DNA of 64,000 nucleotides from Saccharomyces paradoxus (GCF_002079055.1 NC_047497.1:416501-480500); one strand, 5' to 3'; numbered from the stretch's first letter, positions 1 through 10,316 are shown. Translations and numbers: made by a program. The notes: generated by a model not told the origin, from the letters alone.

Positions 1-2347
1 CACTTTTGCTGTCGCCAGCCCCCTTCTTAAGAGCTTTGTTATTTAGGTCAATGATCTCCTTTTGTGTTCTCAACCTTTTAGCCATGTTAGCAGGGTCGTA
101 AGCCAATGAAGATCTTTTTTTATTAATGGAAGCCTTGTCCTTGCTTGCCTGACTCATTAGATTCGACTTGTCAATTAGCGGGTGGCTGGAGTCCAATGAT
201 AACGTCACGTTTAGCTCTAGGGCATTTTTCAATAGCGTTGTCGCAGATGCATTATTAGGCTTCAGATACAATGATTTGTGCAAATGATCGATGGCCTTTT
301 GTAATTTTTTCGTCTTCAAATATAAATATCCTAATGAACAATGTATTTCTGAATTTTTATCATTTTTCTCCAAGACACATTTGAAACACTTAATAGCAAT
401 CTCGTTCTCATTCAACTTTCTATAAGTGTGACCTAAATTTAATTGGATTGATATTGTTGTCCTTGAACTTGGATCAAGATCTTTCACCACTTCCAGCGCC
501 TTCTTCAAGTACTTCTTGGCTTTGACAAATTCGTTCTTCTTAAAGTACATTACACCCATTTCATTGAGTACTAACGGATCGTTCGGACAAATATCATATG
601 CCAGAACAAAGTAAGATTCTGCTAAATTTAATGAATTCATTGCCATAAACTGCATTCCGAGGAATAGTTTTGGTAAGTGCATTCCAGGAAAGAATCTGGA
701 AGCTGTAGAGTATGCTGTTAATGCTTGATCTTGTTCACCTTCCAAGGCATATGTATGTGCAAACCCGAGCCATGCGGCAGCAAAGCTTGGATCCAATATT
801 GATGATTTAGAATAGTATTTCTGTGCTTCGCTAATTCTGTCCAAGCTCATATAATAGGTGGCGACACTAAACCATGTTATTGCAGACTTTGGAAAAGTTT
901 CTGCCAATCGATGTGATAGAAGGAAAAGCTTATTCTTATTTGACAATTCATATAGACATCCAATGTATGTTGGCAAGATATTCGTATTGAATTCATCGTT
1001 TTCCAAGACGGTCTCGCATAACTCTAAGCATTCGTTGAATTTGCATTGCGTATAGCAAATATCCACTTTACTTCTTATGACATCCACATTGTCAGCCAAT
1101 TTGTATTCCTTCGTTAGGATCTCATTGGATTTCGTTATATCATCCGTGTTGATATATTTGGATAGGTTGATCTTATAAAGATTCTTCATAATTTCTTTAT
1201 CTTCCCCAAATTCTTTGAAATCCAAAGAGTCGAACAATTCCCATTCCTCCTGAGGAGTTAGCAGATTCTTGGACAAGAGCATTTCGAAAGCTTCAAAATT
1301 TTTGATATCTACCAAAATCGCCTCACGAAGTGCATCCCTTGCCTTACTGAAATTATTTTGTGCAAAGTATATTTTACCTCTCAGAAAACATAATGATGAC
1401 TCCATTTTTATGCCGCCGTCAGTAATTGGCTGCGAAGTAGTGCTATTACTGCCATTATTGTTCGTGGCAATTGCAGCCGTTGTAGTTGGGTCCTCACTGA
1501 ATGGATTATATTCGCCTATGACGTCCAGAGCGTCATCAAATCTCTGTAATTTGACAAAGGAAAGTCCTAACAAATATCGACATAGGATATTAATGCCATC
1601 CAAATTGTTTCTGGTAATAAGTTCCACAGCCCTTACGTACTGATTATTATTGTAGTATACTTGGCCCAGCCAAAAGGCATCATCAGGGTCGTTTGATATG
1701 GTATACACCTTATCTGCAATATATTCCGCTGTTCTATACATATGCTGCATCAACGCGTCGAACCTCCAAAGCCTTAACCTCTCTATAGCAGATAATTCAG
1801 AAACATCTAGTTGAGTTGCTGTCGTTGTTGTCGTTAATGTTGTAGTCGTGAGTGGCCCATTGTGCCCTAGTTTACTCTCTCGGTCATTATTAGTATTCAC
1901 AGCTGTATCGCCATTGTTGTGGTCATCGTCATCATTATTATCATCATCATCAAGCGTACCGTCAACCGAATCCTTATACTCGCGCTGTAAACTCACTTTT
2001 CTTAATGTGGACGGTATCGTAGAACCGAACATACTATTCTTAGACGTGGACGCTAACAAGTTGTTGTCATTTGCAGGATTGCCCGTGATGGAATTGGGAT
2101 TGGCAGATGGCTGGTGCGGGGTCATGATGTTCGCTTGCAATTTCTGTAATAAAGGGCTATTTGCTAGTGACTGATATGGACTGGTAGCCGTATTGGTTCT
2201 GTTCCAGGGTTGCTGTAAATGATCACTCTGAGCATCGGTCGGTAAACTTTGTTGTGTCCTTGCAGATACGTTAGAAACAAACGGTGAGGCGGCCAATGTG
2301 GAGTTATGTTGCGAGTGTTGTTCCGAAGGGGACATGGGGTTCCTCAT
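1..2347 (-). CDS. CDC16: Anaphase-promoting complex TPR subunit Cdc16 (C-terminus cut by window edge)
   Basis: Cdc16 is a tetratricopeptide-repeat scaffold subunit of the nuclear APC/C ubiquitin ligase that drives mitotic exit. The minus-strand frame stays open from 2347 to the left edge (about 782 codons). It has a low-complexity Ser/Asn/Thr-rich N-terminus, with runs of Asp/Asn near 1900-1960 and Thr near 1820-1850. A helical TPR array follows, and a basic tail (KRLRTQKE) lies just inside the edge; only a short C-terminal tail should be missing. The first in-frame ATG after an upstream stop is at 2347 (MRNPMSPSEQ); a second ATG lies at 2335. The longer N-terminus annotated for the S. cerevisiae protein has no matching ATG here. 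The next gene, MAK11, is transcribed the same way. Confidence 0.93.
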   Translation of the reverse strand, partial: MRNPMSPSEQHSQHNSTLAASPFVSNVSARTQQSLPTDAQSDHLQQPWNRTNTATSPYQSLANSPLLQKLQANIMTPHQPSANPNSITGNPANDNNLLASTSKNSMFGSTIPSTLRKVSLQREYKDSVDGTLDDDDNNDDDDHNNGDTAVNTNNDRESKLGHNGPLTTTTLTTTTTATQLDVSELSAIERLRLWRFDALMQHMYRTAEYIADKVYTISNDPDDAFWLGQVYYNNNQYVRAVELITRNNLDGINILCRYLLGLSFVKLQRFDDALDVIGEYNPFSEDPTTTAAIATNNNGSNSTTSQPITDGGIKMESSLCFLRGKIYFAQNNFSKARDALREAILVDIKNFEAFEMLLSKNLLTPQEEWELFDSLDFKEFGEDKEIMKNLYKINLSKYINTDDITKSNEILTKEYKLADNVDVIRSKVDICYTQCKFNECLELCETVLENDEFNTNILPTYIGCLYELSNKNKLFLLSHRLAETFPKSAITWFSVATYYMSLDRISEAQKYYSKSSILDPSFAAAWLGFAHTYALEGEQDQALTAYSTASRFFPGMHLPKLFLGMQFMAMNSLNLAESYFVLAYDICPNDPLVLNEMGVMYFKKNEFVKAKKYLKKALEVVKDLDPSSRTTISIQLNLGHTYRKLNENEIAIKCFKCVLEKNDKNSEIHCSLGYLYLKTKKLQKAIDHLHKSLYLKPNNASATTLLKNALELNVTLSLDSSHPLIDKSNLMSQASKDKASINKKRSSLAYDPANMAKRLRTQKEIIDLNNKALKKGAGDSKS

Positions 2348-2561
2348 AGATACTTTGTTTGACGATTTTACAATTTGTTGTGGCTTTGACAACCTACCTG
2401 CTATAATGTGTGGCCTTTCCACAAATAACAATAACAATGACAATAATAAAGACAAAACTTCATATCGTCTTGAACGATTAAGATAAACTATCCTATATTA
2501 TATTTATAAACTTACATTAGTATACTACAATCCTGAGGTATACGTGCATATAAAACGATGT

Positions 2562-3806
2562 TTATTCAAGTTCTACAGACACTTTGCCCTTCTTCGATTG
2601 CTTCTGCTTCTTTTTATTGAGTTTCTTCTTTTCACCAAACATTATCTTCTTTAATTCTTCGGTATCACTCTCCACTTCACTTTGTTCACCTATTTCAGCT
2701 GTTTCAGCATCTCTCTTCTTCATTGTACTGTATTTCTCGATGCTTTCGTCGCATAATGTTAAACAATTCAGCCTTTCACCACAGTCGTATACTGCTACTT
2801 GTTCTTTTGTAGACATATCCCATACAACAATCTTACCGTCAGAACCAATGGTAACTAGGTAAGTACCAAATTCATTAGTATAGAACTTGAAATCTTTGAT
2901 ACGATTTGTGTGGCCCAATAAAGAAAAAGAGGGATCGATTTTCTCCTTATTGTCAACATCTTCCTGCTTTCCATTTTCTTCAACTTTTTCGAATAACTCT
3001 TCACAAGAATAGAAATGAACATTACCATCACTAACACCAACAGAAAGGTATTCCTTATTATCGAATGGTAAAATATGTGTCTCAATATGCATAAGAGTTT
3101 TTCTGTCAAGGGTTATTTCTTTAAACACTTTCGCTGATCCTGTTTCATAAATAAGGACCCTATCTCTTAAACCAACTGCAAAGTAATCACCTTTCGCGCC
3201 TAACCATCTAACACAAGTCCCGTTTGTATTATATTTTCTTAGTTTTAGCACAGCAGCATTTCTCAGAGTCATCAAATTCCAAAGACGTATAGAATGGTCA
3301 TCACTAACACTTATGGCAATTCTGTTAGTGGGGTGGATATCCACATCATTAACTCTTGCTGTATGTCCTTTTAACGTTCCCACCGTCTCCCAGTCCTTTA
3401 CTCTCCAAACCATAATCTTGTGGTCTTCTGATGCTGATAATAGCCATTTACTGTTCTTACTTCCCCTTGCAACGGTAGCATCCTCACTGGAAGAAGCAGG
3501 GTGCGAAAATTGCAAAGCAGTAATAGAACCCTGATGGCTTAACAACGTACCTAATTCCTTTCTCTTTTGCAAATCATAAATTCTGATATGTTCGTCATTG
3601 GATCCGGAAACTAAGTATCTTCTAGAAACGGCTAAACATTTGATACTCAACGAATGAGCTTGAAAATGAAATATTGGTATAAAATGTGGTGTCTTTGCCG
3701 CATCGTTTTCCTTTTGCGTTGGAATATCTAAGGATAAACATAAGATGTTGTGCTCGTATGAGCCTACAATGATACGAAATTGGTTCTTGTCACCTATACC
3801 GCTCAT
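2562..3806 (-). CDS. MAK11: Ribosome-assembly WD40 protein Mak11
   Basis: This 414-residue protein matches Mak11, a nucleolar WD40 protein needed for 60S subunit maturation and for maintenance of the M1 killer virus; its human relative is PAK1IP1. Repeated GH...WD-type blades are visible, for example HLSASEDHKIMVWRVKDW-like and DDHSIRLWNL near residues 125-175. The C-terminus ends in a lysine-rich, nuclear-localisation-like tail (KKKLNKKKQKQ). The ATG at 3806 begins MSGIGDKNQF, the family start. Upstream, at 3848-3897, lie GATGAG-type PAC motifs and an A/T RRPE motif typical of ribosome-biogenesis promoters. Length and order agree with S. cerevisiae YKL021C. Confidence 0.95.
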   Translation of the reverse strand: MSGIGDKNQFRIIVGSYEHNILCLSLDIPTQKENDAAKTPHFIPIFHFQAHSLSIKCLAVSRRYLVSGSNDEHIRIYDLQKRKELGTLLSHQGSITALQFSHPASSSEDATVARGSKNSKWLLSASEDHKIMVWRVKDWETVGTLKGHTARVNDVDIHPTNRIAISVSDDHSIRLWNLMTLRNAAVLKLRKYNTNGTCVRWLGAKGDYFAVGLRDRVLIYETGSAKVFKEITLDRKTLMHIETHILPFDNKEYLSVGVSDGNVHFYSCEELFEKVEENGKQEDVDNKEKIDPSFSLLGHTNRIKDFKFYTNEFGTYLVTIGSDGKIVVWDMSTKEQVAVYDCGERLNCLTLCDESIEKYSTMKKRDAETAEIGEQSEVESDTEELKKIMFGEKKKLNKKKQKQSKKGKVSVELE

Positions 3807-3847
3807 TTTTCTTCACGAATTCTTGATTTGGCTACTGTGATCTGTTC

Positions 3848-3897
3848 GAGATGAGGTACGATGAGTTTTCAATTTTTCATATACTAAAAAATTTTTC
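3848..3897 (-). promoter_or_regulatory. PAC-like and RRPE motifs upstream of MAK11
   Basis: Two GATGAG cores (3848-3855 and 3859-3865) and an AAAAAATTTTTC block (3886-3897) lie 40-90 bp before the MAK11 start. GCGATGAG (PAC, bound by Dot6/Tod6) and AAAWTTTT (RRPE, bound by Stb3) are the established pair in yeast ribosome-biogenesis promoters. The PAC cores here are imperfect. Confidence 0.5.
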
Positions 3898-4057
3898 GGC
3901 CTTGATCTTGAACTTAATGATTTTAAGCAAAAAAAAAAACTGAAAACAATATAGCAGTACTTTGTAACATAGAGAATAGTAAAATTTAAAATATGCAAAA
4001 TAATAAAAATGAATCTATATATATAGTTTAAGGGTTATGTAGCTAGAGGGAATGTCT

Positions 4058-7000
4058 TTACTTGACTCGCATGTCATTTAGAATGTTATTGTTTTGAAAG
4101 TTCGATAATTGCATTTTGAAAGAGGTTTTCATTCTTTCGTTGCCTAATAGAACCTTGGCTAATCCAATCCTTAAATACTCCTGGACAATTTTGGATAAAT
4201 TATGAAACATATCATCATCTTTCCCTAACTTTGACAACGTGAAACATGATAATAATAGTAAAGTTAATGGAATCCAGAAGAATAACAGCATCTTATCATT
4301 CTGAAAGTTTTGCTTCTTGGGGAAGATTGTGTTGAATCCAATCTGTAAGGCTTCCAACTCATCGTCCTCTGAAGAAGTATGAGAATCATCCACTGTCATT
4401 TGGGCAGACTCATCTGGCGTAATGTCCACAGATTTGCTACCAAGTTCCCAGTTTCTAGGTTTTTTTGGGAACAGATCTTCATACTTTGGAAGTTCGTCAT
4501 TTAGACGAGTTAGCATTCTGTTCCATAAAGATCCATCAGGCACTATGTTGGCCTTAGTAGTTTTCGGTTGTTGGTTTGGCTTGCAAGAGACGTCCTTAAT
4601 GTTGTGGGTATTAAAGAACTCCAAGGCAATCTCATCTGATGATTCGCAATCACTTATGTCATAGCCTGAATCTGAATCCATGATTGCAAATGACGTATTG
4701 TCATTGCGATTGGATTGTTCGGAGATGAGGGCAGCCGAGTCTGCCGGTAAATATTTTCTTTCTTGGCCATAGTCATTACCAGCAACATCATCATCATCGT
4801 CGTCATTATCAAATAAACTTGAGTTAAAACTTGACTGGGATAAGTTTCTCTCAAATGGTTGATTATCAGCGCACCCTGTTGCATTCTTGGTCAATTTAGT
4901 TAAAATGTCGTCAAACAGAGTGGATTCATAGTTAGAGTACCTGGTTTTGTTGATGGTGTAATTCATCAAGAAGAACTGTTTAGCAATGAAGCCGTTCTTG
5001 GTTTTCTTCATTATATTAACGTTGCATTCTAATAGTAGTCTTATAATTCTCAGGTCCCCATTAATACACGCCATATGTAGCGGGGTAAAACCAAACACAT
5101 CTTGATCATTTAAGTGCGAACCATATTTGATTAGTAATGAAACGAGACTATACCAGTTATTAAATGCCGCCAAGTGTAATAGAGTTCTACCCCTAACATC
5201 ACACATGGAAAGATTAACGGTGGAGAGATTGTTATTTCTCTTGAATGATTTAATGACTTCAATGATTAATTGTTCATCGTTTATGTTTCGCATCATATTC
5301 GTGTATGAATTTGATGAGATATTTTGTGAGTGTAATCCTGCACTGTTGTTAGACGGCGATGAATCACTGCCAACAATCCTTTTAGCAATATTTCTCGCAT
5401 CCTCCAGCTTACCGTTCATTTTGAGTCCCACGATTTGCAGAGCCAATTCAATCAGTTGCCTATCAGTATCATCGACATAAGTAAAGATTGCTTTATCACC
5501 AGTATACTTGTTCAAGTGCAGAATGTCATTAGTACTATTACTAGTGGAATTACTACTATTGCTGTTGTTTCTCATAGATGTCTCACTCGGGTCGACGATA
5601 GTTACCAAGACTGGTCCAGGTTTAGATGATGGCGGCAAATAAGTTACCATCGTAGATTCGTTCCAGCATTGGCTGGACAATGCTATATTTTCACCAAACT
5701 TGATAATTAAGCCCTGTTTAAACTTTGAGCCAAGCAAAGTCACCTCTATACCTCCGTTAATGGAGCCTTGTGCGGGGATGACACGCTGAATAGAAGGTTT
5801 GTTATTGAGCGCCATGGAAACACTGCTGTGGTTGGACGTATCTTTAGAAGAATCGATGAATTTCTGAGGAAGACGGGAAAACGTATTAGGCGTAGACATG
5901 AAAGACTCGTTTATCGAACGCTGTCTCTTGCCAGTGTGTCTTGCAGAAGTCGTACTGAAATCGCTAGTTAATGTAGTGAGAGCGGGGTTAGACGAGTTAT
6001 TAAAACCTGTGGAGGACCAGGAGTCTAGCGAGCGATGGAGATTGTTGCCGTTGTTGCCTGAAAAATGAATATCTGAAAAAGAATGGTTGCTGTCCTCACT
6101 AGAGGAATTTGGTGATGGAAAGTGTTTGTTGTTGTTGATCATTGCGGTATTAGCATTGATGTTGTTTTTGTTGTCATTGTCATTGTTATTCTTACAATAA
6201 TTGTTATCAAGCATACAGTTCGTGGAAATGATAAAATTCTTATTGTTTGAAGGCAGAGAGAGTTCGGATGGAAGGTTTAGGTCACTTTGCGGGGATGAAA
6301 AGGACCTAGTGTCATTTGTCATTGGTGACACCTGGGCATTGTTGGTGCTCGTCGGAGTGGTAGTATTGCTGGCATTTTTCTTGTCCATGATCATAATGGG
6401 ATCTGTTATAGTTTTCGCCAAGATGTCGCCGTTATGGTCCTTTAAAAGAAACAGGACTACAAATCCATTAGTTGCTTTGTGATGTCTGCAGTAACAAACA
6501 ATTCTTGTCGGTAAATCGAAATTGATGGAGTTGGAGTTACCGCTCAAACCGTTGTTACTAATGATGAAAAGTTGTTTACTATTGAATATGATTGCTCTTT
6601 TGTTTTCGTTATTTTGCCAGATAGAATTGTCGTTTAATCCGGACTTTCTTCTTGAGGCTCTTCTTTTTTCTCTGTTGATACATCTATTACAAACATAGGT
6701 CTGTTTGAAGTTGTTGCTATTGCTGTTAGACGCACACAGAAGAAAGGAGTCCAAGAAAAGGGTTCTTTCGTTGATGTCCCTATTAGGTATTGTCAAGTTG
6801 GTGGGATCATCTGAGCTCGTGAAAAACTTGTCTTTCGCTATACAATCAGAGGGTAAATGAATGAAGAAATTTTTTCTTGCATGTGCGTTTCTAATCCGAA
6901 AGCTCAGCTTCATCTGAGTTTCTACTCTAGAGACCATGGGCAATCCAGTCACTTCTAGGGAAAATGGCAGGGAATGTGGGTTAATGTTGATAAAATCCAG

Positions 7001-7318
7001 CGGATTAGCGTATGGCGTCCTCAGAGGTAGCTTTCTGCCAAATTGGACATGCCGATCAAGTAATCCTTGCAAAGAAGCAACGTCATCCCTCAGCTCCTCC
7101 TCCTCTTCCTTGACTGGTGTGGTAGTTATTGCTGCCGTCATTTTCTCTTGGTTGAGACTCAACAAACCAGGGTCTTGCAAAGAGGACCCGGGATTGAGCA
7201 GAGCAATATCCAGTAATTCAGATTCTAGCAGATCTAAGTCCGGAGACTCATCGTTGCGCTGTATGTTGGCGTTGTAGCTGTGAAGCAGCGAGGAAACGTT
7301 TCCAGTGCTACTCATCAT
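4058..7318 (-). CDS. SPT23: ER-anchored transcription activator Spt23
   Basis: Spt23 is made as an inactive endoplasmic-reticulum membrane precursor. Rsp5-dependent ubiquitination and proteasomal processing release its N-terminal part to activate OLE1, the delta-9 fatty acid desaturase gene. The 1086-residue frame shows the expected order. An N-terminal conserved region comes first, then Asn-rich low complexity (about 370-400) and an IPT/TIG fold near 505-575 (IQRVIPAQGSINGGIEVTLL). Two ankyrin repeats follow near 710-775 (GRTLLHLAAFNNW, GFTPLHMACINGD), then an Asp run near 840 and a single hydrophobic anchor near 1008-1028 (LLFFWIPLTLLLLSCF). Start ATG ATG at 7318. It resembles the paralogue MGA2, but sequence and location fit SPT23 (1082 residues in S. 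cerevisiae). Confidence 0.95.
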   Translation of the reverse strand: MMSSTGNVSSLLHSYNANIQRNDESPDLDLLESELLDIALLNPGSSLQDPGLLSLNQEKMTAAITTTPVKEEEEELRDDVASLQGLLDRHVQFGRKLPLRTPYANPLDFININPHSLPFSLEVTGLPMVSRVETQMKLSFRIRNAHARKNFFIHLPSDCIAKDKFFTSSDDPTNLTIPNRDINERTLFLDSFLLCASNSNSNNFKQTYVCNRCINREKRRASRRKSGLNDNSIWQNNENKRAIIFNSKQLFIISNNGLSGNSNSINFDLPTRIVCYCRHHKATNGFVVLFLLKDHNGDILAKTITDPIMIMDKKNASNTTTPTSTNNAQVSPMTNDTRSFSSPQSDLNLPSELSLPSNNKNFIISTNCMLDNNYCKNNNDNDNKNNINANTAMINNNKHFPSPNSSSEDSNHSFSDIHFSGNNGNNLHRSLDSWSSTGFNNSSNPALTTLTSDFSTTSARHTGKRQRSINESFMSTPNTFSRLPQKFIDSSKDTSNHSSVSMALNNKPSIQRVIPAQGSINGGIEVTLLGSKFKQGLIIKFGENIALSSQCWNESTMVTYLPPSSKPGPVLVTIVDPSETSMRNNSNSSNSTSNSTNDILHLNKYTGDKAIFTYVDDTDRQLIELALQIVGLKMNGKLEDARNIAKRIVGSDSSPSNNSAGLHSQNISSNSYTNMMRNINDEQLIIEVIKSFKRNNNLSTVNLSMCDVRGRTLLHLAAFNNWYSLVSLLIKYGSHLNDQDVFGFTPLHMACINGDLRIIRLLLECNVNIMKKTKNGFIAKQFFLMNYTINKTRYSNYESTLFDDILTKLTKNATGCADNQPFERNLSQSSFNSSLFDNDDDDDDVAGNDYGQERKYLPADSAALISEQSNRNDNTSFAIMDSDSGYDISDCESSDEIALEFFNTHNIKDVSCKPNQQPKTTKANIVPDGSLWNRMLTRLNDELPKYEDLFPKKPRNWELGSKSVDITPDESAQMTVDDSHTSSEDDELEALQIGFNTIFPKKQNFQNDKMLLFFWIPLTLLLLSCFTLSKLGKDDDMFHNLSKIVQEYLRIGLAKVLLGNERMKTSFKMQLSNFQNNNILNDMRVK

Positions 7319-7802
7319 ATTTAGGGGTATACTATTGATGCGATTAGGCTTTGGAAGGCTTTATAGAGTACAGTTATTTGAATGTATGTCGTTGACATTT
7401 TCAACTCATGCGATCATCCTGCTTTCATGGTTGCTCCTTGCCGTTAAAATTGGAACGAAAAAAGCGGGAATACAACAAGATCACCTCGCACGAGCTAAGA
7501 AAAGAGAAGCAATAGCGAGAATAACCGATAATGCCAGGCCTTTCAGAGGCCTGTGCTATCCTGTAGCCATCGTGACCTATCCATATGCATGTTAGAGACC
7601 TGTTGAAAAGCTTTCTCTCAATTTTGAAGGTTCCAGCAGTGCTCGCGCCGGTTTTCGATTGGGCCTCGTGATAAAACACATCAGCAAGTTTCGCTTTTGG
7701 CATTCTGTGAATTTGGTCCTTAACTGTTGGTACACTTCTACTGTAACACTTGTTCGCTATGGTATATTATATCAAGTGCTGATACAACGCATACCATATA
7801 AA
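7319..7802. other. Divergent SPT23/RAM2 intergenic region
   Basis: This 484-bp spacer separates the divergent SPT23 and RAM2 starts, so it should carry both promoters. I see no convincing named factor site. Its one clear structure is a perfect 7-bp inverted repeat with a 5-base loop, CAGGCCT/AGGCCTG, at 7535-7553. Open frames crossing it start without ATG or lack family features. Confidence 0.6.
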
Positions 7803-8753
7803 ATGGAAGAATACGACTATTCGGACATTAAACCCTTGCCCATTCAGACAGGCTTACAGGATGAACTGTGCAGGATCATGTACACGGACGACTATAAGAG
7901 GTTGATGGGGCTCGCAAGGGCTCTGATCAGCCTCAACGAACTGTCGCCGAGGGCACTGCAGCTAACAGCCCAAATTATCGATGTGGCACCAGCTTTCTAC
8001 ACCATATGGAATTACCGATTCAATATCATCAAGCACATGAATGCTGAATCTGAGGACACTGTCTTGTACTTGAACAAGGAATTAGACTGGCTAGACGAAG
8101 TTACGTTGAATAACCCGAAGAATTATCAGATTTGGTCCTATCGACAATCTCTTTTGAAGTTACATCCCTCTCCTTCCTTTAAAAGAGAGCTGCCTATCTT
8201 GAAATTGATGATTGATGATGATTCCAAGAATTACCACGTTTGGTCATACAGAAAGTGGTGTTGTCTGTTCTTCAGCGACTTCCAACATGAGCTCTCCTAC
8301 ACTAGCGATCTCATCAGGTTAGATATTTATAATAATAGCGCATGGACTCATAGGATGTTTTACTGGGTAAACGCGAGAGATGTGACTTCAGAGGTAGAAT
8401 TGGCGGACGAGCTTCAGTTCATTATGGACAAGATTCAATTGGTTCCGCAAAACATCAGTCCTTGGACCTACCTTCGTGGTTTCCAAAAGTTCTTTCATGA
8501 TAGGCTTCAATGGGACAGCAAAGTCGTCCAGTTCGCCACAACCTTCATTGGCGGCGTATTGTCACTGCCAATTGGCTCACCACAGGATTTGCCCGAGATT
8601 GAGTCCTCATATGCCCTAGAATTCCTGGCATATCACTGGGGTGCAGACCCATGTACCAGAGACGACGCTGTTAAGGCCTATAGCTTGCTAGCAATCAAAT
8701 ACGATCCTATTAGAAAAAACTTGTGGCACCATAAAATAAATAATCTAAACTGA
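7803..8753 (+). CDS. RAM2: Protein farnesyltransferase/geranylgeranyltransferase-I alpha subunit Ram2
   Basis: Ram2 is the alpha subunit shared by cytosolic farnesyltransferase (with Ram1) and geranylgeranyltransferase I (with Cdc43). These enzymes prenylate CaaX proteins such as Ras, a-factor and Rho GTPases. The 316-residue product carries the PPTA helical-repeat signature several times: NYRFNII near 60, NYQIWSYRQ near 103, [10 protein letters not shown] near 138, [10 protein letters not shown] near 173 and [10 protein letters not shown] near 213. The frame is open for 48 codons upstream of 7803 but has no ATG there, so [10 protein letters not shown] is the start. It lies divergently from SPT23 and convergently with the small gene that follows. 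Confidence 0.95.
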   Translation: MEEYDYSDIKPLPIQTGLQDELCRIMYTDDYKRLMGLARALISLNELSPRALQLTAQIIDVAPAFYTIWNYRFNIIKHMNAESEDTVLYLNKELDWLDEVTLNNPKNYQIWSYRQSLLKLHPSPSFKRELPILKLMIDDDSKNYHVWSYRKWCCLFFSDFQHELSYTSDLIRLDIYNNSAWTHRMFYWVNARDVTSEVELADELQFIMDKIQLVPQNISPWTYLRGFQKFFHDRLQWDSKVVQFATTFIGGVLSLPIGSPQDLPEIESSYALEFLAYHWGADPCTRDDAVKAYSLLAIKYDPIRKNLWHHKINNLN

Positions 8754-8814
8754 ATATGTGTAAACATTTTATTTGTACGAATATTTTTACGTGTGTACGT
8801 GCATGCACGTAGGT

Positions 8815-9114
8815 TTAATCTAGTTCTACAAACCTACTACTGTATTGAGATTGATCCCTTCCCCTTCCTTTTGGACTGTTATCATTGATGCGTCCAAACC
8901 CATCCTCATTCAACTGCTTCCTGAAAAACTTAGAACGTTTTACCATCTTCACCGTCCTTGAGTAACACATCTCTCCCCATGACAGATACCTATGTATCCA
9001 ACCGCCCAGCTGATACTGGTTGTAGAAGAATATCATTCCCGTTTCTCTTCTTATTGCCGACAAGAGCATCGCTACCAATGTCCCCTCTACTACCCACCTT
9101 ATCATTCCCAACAT
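8815..9114 (-). CDS. MCO12: Small mitochondrial-type protein of unknown function (YKL018C-A ortholog)
   Basis: This 99-residue protein corresponds in position and sequence to S. cerevisiae YKL018C-A, which I recall being named MCO12 after detection in mitochondrial proteomes; that name is from memory. It starts with a moderately hydrophobic helix (MLGMIRWVVEGTLVAMLL) followed by aromatic residues and a basic segment (KMVKRSKFFRKQ), and ends in a polar tail (SSRFVELD). The basic-hydrophobic N-terminus fits mitochondrial targeting, but no catalytic motif is visible. It is convergent with RAM2 and divergent from SWD2. Conservation in a diverged species supports a real coding gene; the function is not inferred. 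Confidence 0.75.
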   Translation of the reverse strand: MLGMIRWVVEGTLVAMLLSAIRRETGMIFFYNQYQLGGWIHRYLSWGEMCYSRTVKMVKRSKFFRKQLNEDGFGRINDNSPKGRGRDQSQYSSRFVELD

Positions 9115-9326
9115 CTTGAAATAAGTGGCGTTCTGATCTTCACTTTTCTTTCACTTCTTTTTTGCTCCTAAGCTGTTTACTATTCCTCATTTTTGATACC
9201 TTTTTTTTTTTTGCCCATTTTTCTTTCATGTAGTTAGTCAGTAGTTAGTTATTACTGCATTAGAAAAGAAAGAAAAAATTGAAGCAAGAAGAGTAAAACA
9301 TCGAGCAAAGCGCAAGCAAACCAATA

Positions 9327-10316
9327 ATGACTACTGTGTCCATCAATAAACCCAACCTGCTGAAATTCAAACATGTTAAGAGCTTCCAACCTCAAGAAAA
9401 AGACTATGGACCCGTAACCTCATTGAATTTCGACGATAATGGCCAGTTCCTACTGACCTCTTCTTCCAACGATACAATGCAATTGTTCAGCGCCACGAAT
9501 TGCAAATTTCTGGACACGATAGCATCTAAGAAATACGGCTGTCATTCTGCTATCTTCACGCACGCACAAAACGAATGTATCTATTCTTCTACAATGAAAA
9601 ATTTCGACATTAAATACCTTAACCTGGAAACAAATCAATATCTAAGATACTTCTCCGGACATGGCGCCCTAGTGAACGACTTAAAGATGAACCCAGTGAA
9701 CGACACATTTCTATCGTCATCGTATGATGAATCTGTCAGGCTTTGGGATTTGAAAATTTCTAAACCACAGGTAATTATTCCAAGCCTCGTACCAAATTGT
9801 ATCGCATATGATCCAAGTGGTCTTGTCTTTGCCCTGGGGAACCCAGAAAATTTTGAAATTGGGCTATATAATTTGAAAAAAATCCAGGAAGGTCCTTTCC
9901 TGATAATCAAAATCAATGATTCCACTTTCAGTCAATGGAATAAACTAGAATTCTCTAACAACGGGAAATATTTATTAGTTGGCTCCTCGATTGGCAAACA
10001 CTTAATTTTCGACGCATTTACAGGTCAACAATTATTTGAACTAATAGGAACAAGGGCCTTCCCGGTGAGAGAATTTCTAGATTCTGGATCTGCTTGTTTC
10101 ACACCAGATGGTGAATTTGTCCTTGGAACGGATTATGATGGTAGGATTGCTATCTGGAATCATTCTGATTCAATAAGTAACAAGATACTAAGGCCGCAAG
10201 GATTTATTCCCTGTGTTTCTCATGAGACTTGTCCCAGGTCAATTGCATTCAACCCTAAATATTCGATGTTTGTTACAGCAGACGAAACAGTAGATTTTTA
10301 CGTATACGATGAATGA
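9327..10316 (+). CDS. SWD2: WD40 subunit of COMPASS and of the cleavage/polyadenylation factor, Swd2
   Basis: Swd2 (329 residues) belongs to two nuclear complexes: COMPASS (Set1), where it links H2B ubiquitination to H3K4 methylation, and the APT/CPF complex, where it assists 3' end formation. It is a WD40 propeller; blades are visible around SSSYDESVRLWDLKI (about 130-145) and GTDYDGRIAIWNHSD (about 265-280). The start MTTVSINKPN and end YVYDE match the family exactly, with a handful of conservative substitutions relative to S. cerevisiae YKL018W. It is convergent with HCS1, 91 bp away. Confidence 0.96.
   Translation: MTTVSINKPNLLKFKHVKSFQPQEKDYGPVTSLNFDDNGQFLLTSSSNDTMQLFSATNCKFLDTIASKKYGCHSAIFTHAQNECIYSSTMKNFDIKYLNLETNQYLRYFSGHGALVNDLKMNPVNDTFLSSSYDESVRLWDLKISKPQVIIPSLVPNCIAYDPSGLVFALGNPENFEIGLYNLKKIQEGPFLIIKINDSTFSQWNKLEFSNNGKYLLVGSSIGKHLIFDAFTGQQLFELIGTRAFPVREFLDSGSACFTPDGEFVLGTDYDGRIAIWNHSDSISNKILRPQGFIPCVSHETCPRSIAFNPKYSMFVTADETVDFYVYDE

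Noticed and set aside
7659-7802. A 48-codon N-terminal extension of RAM2
   Set aside because: No ATG in the extension, and the family starts at MEEYDYSD.
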